Assembly: GCA_020436865.1 (NCBI GenBank) | Contig: JAGQXA010000378.1 | Location: 1 to 15,398, forward strand | Direction of reading: 5' to 3' | Length of the DNA stretch: 15,398 nt | Source: Saprospiraceae bacterium | Lineage (GTDB): Bacteria; Bacteroidota; Bacteroidia; Chitinophagales; Saprospiraceae | In this document: positions 13,521 through 15,398 of the stretch, in pieces | How positions within the stretch are numbered: the first letter of the stretch is position 1 | How the letters are laid out: each line of letters opens with the position of its first letter | The notes under the pieces: generated by a model | Database searches by the model: none | Seen by the model: the letters and a program-made list of their open reading frames with translations, nothing else | Told to the model about the DNA's origin: nothing | Position numbers and translations under genes: made by a program

Positions 13521-15197
13521 CTATTTGTTCTGTACTTTGGCCCAGGTGTCTTTGAGGGTCGCAGTGCGATTGAAAACCAGTCTGCCGGCTTGGCTTTCGA
13601 GATCAGTCGCGAAATAGCCCTTGCGCAGGAACTGGAACTGCTCGCCGGGCTGTGCGTCGGCGAGGCTCGGTTCGACGTATGCTTTCGGGATCACGCCCAA
13701 GGAGTCGTGATTAAAGAACTCGATGAATTCGCGCCCTTCGTGCGCCGTGGGCGACGGATCGGTAAACAACCGATCGTACACGCGCACTTCAGCTTCCAGC
13801 GCATGCGCAGCCGACACCCAATGCAGGGTGCCTTTAGCCTTGATGCCCGAGGTATCGGCGCCGCTACGGCTATCGGGATAGTAAGTACAATGGATCTCCG
13901 TGAGCTCTCCGGCTTCGTCCTTGACAAAGTCGTCGCAGCGAATAATATAGGCGCTCTTCAGGCGCACGTCGCGGCCCGGGCCGAGCCGGAAGAACTTCTT
14001 CGGCGGGTCTTCCATAAAATCCTCGCGCTCGATGTAGAGTTCCCGGGAGAAGGGCACGAGGCGATTACCGGCCTGTTCGTCTTCCGGATTGTTCTCCACT
14101 TCGACTTCCTCTACCTGATCTTCCGGGTAGTTGGTGATAAGCAGTTTGACGGGATCGAGCACGCCCATGACCCGTTTGGAAGTGCGGTTGAGCTCATCGC
14201 GCACACAAGACTCCAGCAGTTCGAACTCGATCACATTGTCGCGTTTGGCCACACCGGCCTTATCGCAGAAAGTGCGAATGGCCGCCGGCGGATAACCCCG
14301 CCGACGCATGCCCGAAAGGGTCGGCATGCGCGGATCGTCCCAACCCGACACAAACTTCTCGTTGACCAGTTGCAACAGGCGTCGTTTGCTGGTGATCATG
14401 TACGCCACATTCATCCGTGCAAACTCGATCTGCCTCGAGGGGAAGATCTCCAGTTTTTCGATCATCCAGTCGTAGAGCGGCCGGTGATGCCGGAATTCGA
14501 GCGAACACAGGGAGTGAGTGATGCCCTCGATCGAATCCGACTGTCCATGGGCGAAGTCGTACATCGGGTAGATGCACCACTCGTCGCCCGTGCGGTGATG
14601 GTGCGCGTGCTTGATCCGGTACAGCACCGGATCGCGTAGCCACATATTGGGCGACGACATGTCGATACGGGCCCGCAGAACGCGCGAGCCATCGGGATAC
14701 TCCCCGTTCTTCATGCGCTCGAACAGGTCGAGGTTCTCCTCGACGCTACGGGCGCGATAAGGGCTATCGGTACCTGCTTCGGTGGGCGTACCTTTCATTT
14801 GCGCGATCTGTTCCGGGGTAGAGTCGTCGACATAGGCCAGGCCCTTGCGGATCAGGTCGAGCGCGAATTCATACAATTGTCCGAAGTAATCGGAGGCGTA
14901 AAACTCCCGATCCTCCCAATCGAAGCCGAGCCAATGGATGTCATGGCGAATGGCGTCGACATATTCGGTATCCTCCGTCACCGGATTGGTGTCGTCGAAG
15001 CGCAGGTTGGTCTTTCCGCCATACTTGGCGGCCGTTTCGAAATTGATGCAAATGGCCTTTGCATGGCCGATATGCAGGTATCCGTTGGGCTCCGGAGGGA
15101 AGCGCGTATGCACGCGTCCGCCATGCTTGCCGTTCTTGATATCTTCCTCGATGATCTGTTCGATGAAGTTTAGCGATTCTTTCGGTTCTGTCGTCAT
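13521..15197 (-). CDS. glnS: Glutaminyl-tRNA synthetase
   Basis: A complete 558-residue class I aminoacyl-tRNA synthetase that charges tRNA-Gln with glutamine in the cytoplasm; E. coli GlnRS has 554 residues. The opening FIEQIIEEDIKNGKHGGRVHTRFPPEPNGYLHIGHAKAI holds the HIGH motif at 42-45. The second signature, KMSKS in general and MSKR in GlnRS, is ITSKR at 268-272, so the Met is replaced by Thr. GlnRS-type features NLRFDDTNP (64-72) and LRDPVLYRIKHAHHHRTGDEWCIYPMYDFAHGQSD (187-221) distinguish it from GluRS. The C-terminal beta-barrel anticodon-binding part is present (from about residue 340 to the end, closing with RTATLKDTWAKVQ). The ATG at 15197 lies about 33 bases behind a clear -7 element. 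Confidence 0.97.
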   Translation of the reverse strand: MTTEPKESLNFIEQIIEEDIKNGKHGGRVHTRFPPEPNGYLHIGHAKAICINFETAAKYGGKTNLRFDDTNPVTEDTEYVDAIRHDIHWLGFDWEDREFYASDYFGQLYEFALDLIRKGLAYVDDSTPEQIAQMKGTPTEAGTDSPYRARSVEENLDLFERMKNGEYPDGSRVLRARIDMSSPNMWLRDPVLYRIKHAHHHRTGDEWCIYPMYDFAHGQSDSIEGITHSLCSLEFRHHRPLYDWMIEKLEIFPSRQIEFARMNVAYMITSKRRLLQLVNEKFVSGWDDPRMPTLSGMRRRGYPPAAIRTFCDKAGVAKRDNVIEFELLESCVRDELNRTSKRVMGVLDPVKLLITNYPEDQVEEVEVENNPEDEQAGNRLVPFSRELYIEREDFMEDPPKKFFRLGPGRDVRLKSAYIIRCDDFVKDEAGELTEIHCTYYPDSRSGADTSGIKAKGTLHWVSAAHALEAEVRVYDRLFTDPSPTAHEGREFIEFFNHDSLGVIPKAYVEPSLADAQPGEQFQFLRKGYFATDLESQAGRLVFNRTATLKDTWAKVQNK

Positions 15198-15230
15198 GAT
15201 CTGCTGCTTGGTATGCGTTTACTTGAGGCG

Positions 15231-15238
15231 CAAAGATA
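15231..15238 (-). promoter_or_regulatory. -7 promoter element of glnS
   Basis: On the minus strand TATCTTTG matches the Bacteroidota -7 consensus TAnnTTTG exactly and is followed by CGC. It predicts a leader of about 28 bases. No -33 TTG is visible at the expected spacing; that side is occupied by the TTGGATG repeat copies. Confidence 0.6.
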
Positions 15239-15244
15239 GGGTTT

Positions 15245-15304
15245 TTGGATGTTGGATGTTGTCTTTGCCCGCCGTCCCGACTTAGTCGGGATAGCGGAGG
15301 CGGG
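15245..15304. repeat. Intergenic composite repeat: heptamer copies plus palindromic hairpin
   Basis: TTGGATG occurs twice in tandem (15245-15258), followed by TTG. A hairpin comes next, with outer arms CCCGCC (15268-15273) and GGCGGG (15299-15304) and an inner odd palindrome TCCCGACT-T-AGTCGGGA (15275-15291). GGATGTTGG recurs just beyond, near 15304-15312. The form suggests a dispersed intergenic repeat; only one copy is in the window. Confidence 0.5.
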
Positions 15305-15324
15305 GATGTTGGTAACAAACAAGT

Positions 15325-15356
15325 GCGGGGCGGTCCGGGTTCCCGGATCGCCCCGC
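15325..15356 (-). terminator. Strong terminator hairpin of the gene entering from the right edge
   Basis: Arms 15325-15339 and 15342-15356 pair over 15 bases with one G-U position. On the minus strand the stem is followed by ACTTGTTTGTT, a moderately T-rich stretch. It lies 21 bases beyond the stop codon of the partial gene at the right edge. Confidence 0.65.
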
Positions 15357-15377
15357 AAAGAGCAACAGTTTGTAGGT

Positions 15378-15398
15378 TTACTGTACTTTAAACACGTC
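15378..15398 (-). CDS. C-terminal end of an unseen minus-strand gene, possibly T9SS-secreted
   Basis: The last seven codons on the minus strand read D-V-F-K-V-Q-stop. An ending with a hydrophobic-Lys-hydrophobic pattern is typical of T9SS type A sorting domains (as in ...VFKV), and a strong terminator hairpin follows 21 bases later. Only six residues are seen, so the frame and the T9SS idea are inferred from context. Confidence 0.4.
   Translation of the reverse strand, partial: DVFKVQ

Noticed and set aside
13449..14639. Long plus-strand open frame (396 codons) opposite glnS
   Set aside because: It mirrors the GC-rich codons of glnS and matches no family.
1..15398. CRISPR array, tRNA or rRNA genes, insertion sequence, toxin-antitoxin or phage defence genes
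   Set aside because: I looked for regularly spaced repeats, cloverleaf motifs, transposase motifs and small two-gene toxin pairs on both strands and found none. The csp small-protein operon is not a toxin-antitoxin arrangement by any visible motif.

Overview
The window reads as chromosomal DNA of a moderately GC-rich member of the Bacteroidota, most likely a Saprospiria/Lewinella-like marine or environmental bacterium. The phylum call rests on a TonB-dependent receptor with a carboxypeptidase-regulatory-like N-terminal domain, a protein with a type IX secretion (T9SS) C-terminal sorting domain, a BtuG-type surface lipoprotein beside BtuB, few Shine-Dalgarno sequences, and a TAnnTTTG-type -7 promoter element upstream of glnS. 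The finer placement is inference. There is no CRISPR array, tRNA, rRNA, transposase or phage module.

Layout. 1-560 (minus) is the N-terminal part of a TonB-dependent receptor that runs off the left edge. 813-3346 (minus) is a probable two-gene unit: a sodium:solute symporter followed by an exported alpha/beta hydrolase, with a nested inverted repeat between them. After a 450-base gap comes a lone plus-strand peptidoglycan amidase with an SH3b-like domain (3797-4630). A minus-strand outer-membrane beta-barrel protein follows (4723-5382), with a good intrinsic terminator. 5516-6177 (minus) is a compact run of three small genes: a cold-shock-domain protein with an unusual Trp/Arg-rich N-terminus, a 70-residue orphan and a 48-residue orphan.

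The centre of the window is a vitamin B12 uptake locus. A cobalamin riboswitch (7182-7333) precedes btuB (7450-9306), which is followed by a surface lipoprotein beta-propeller of the BtuG type (9340-10380). The transcript ends at a perfect palindrome that includes the stop codon. A MarR-family regulator (6596-7087) is transcribed divergently, and an inverted repeat in the shared promoter region is a candidate operator. The riboswitch would switch off btuB-btuG when B12 is plentiful. BtuG would capture corrinoid at the cell surface and hand it to BtuB for TonB-driven import.

The right third holds a 778-residue secreted protein with seven FG-GAP-type calcium motifs, Ig/SprB-like repeats and a T9SS tail (10512-12848). 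It converges on a Dps ferritin-like protein (12864-13361, minus) with 15 bases between them. Next is glutaminyl-tRNA synthetase (13521-15197, minus) with a clear -7 element, then an intergenic repeat, a strong terminator and the last six codons plus stop of a further minus-strand gene at the right edge. The most distinctive items are the riboswitch/BtuB/BtuG locus with its divergent MarR gene and the cold-shock small-protein operon; nothing seen amounts to a clearly new multi-gene system.
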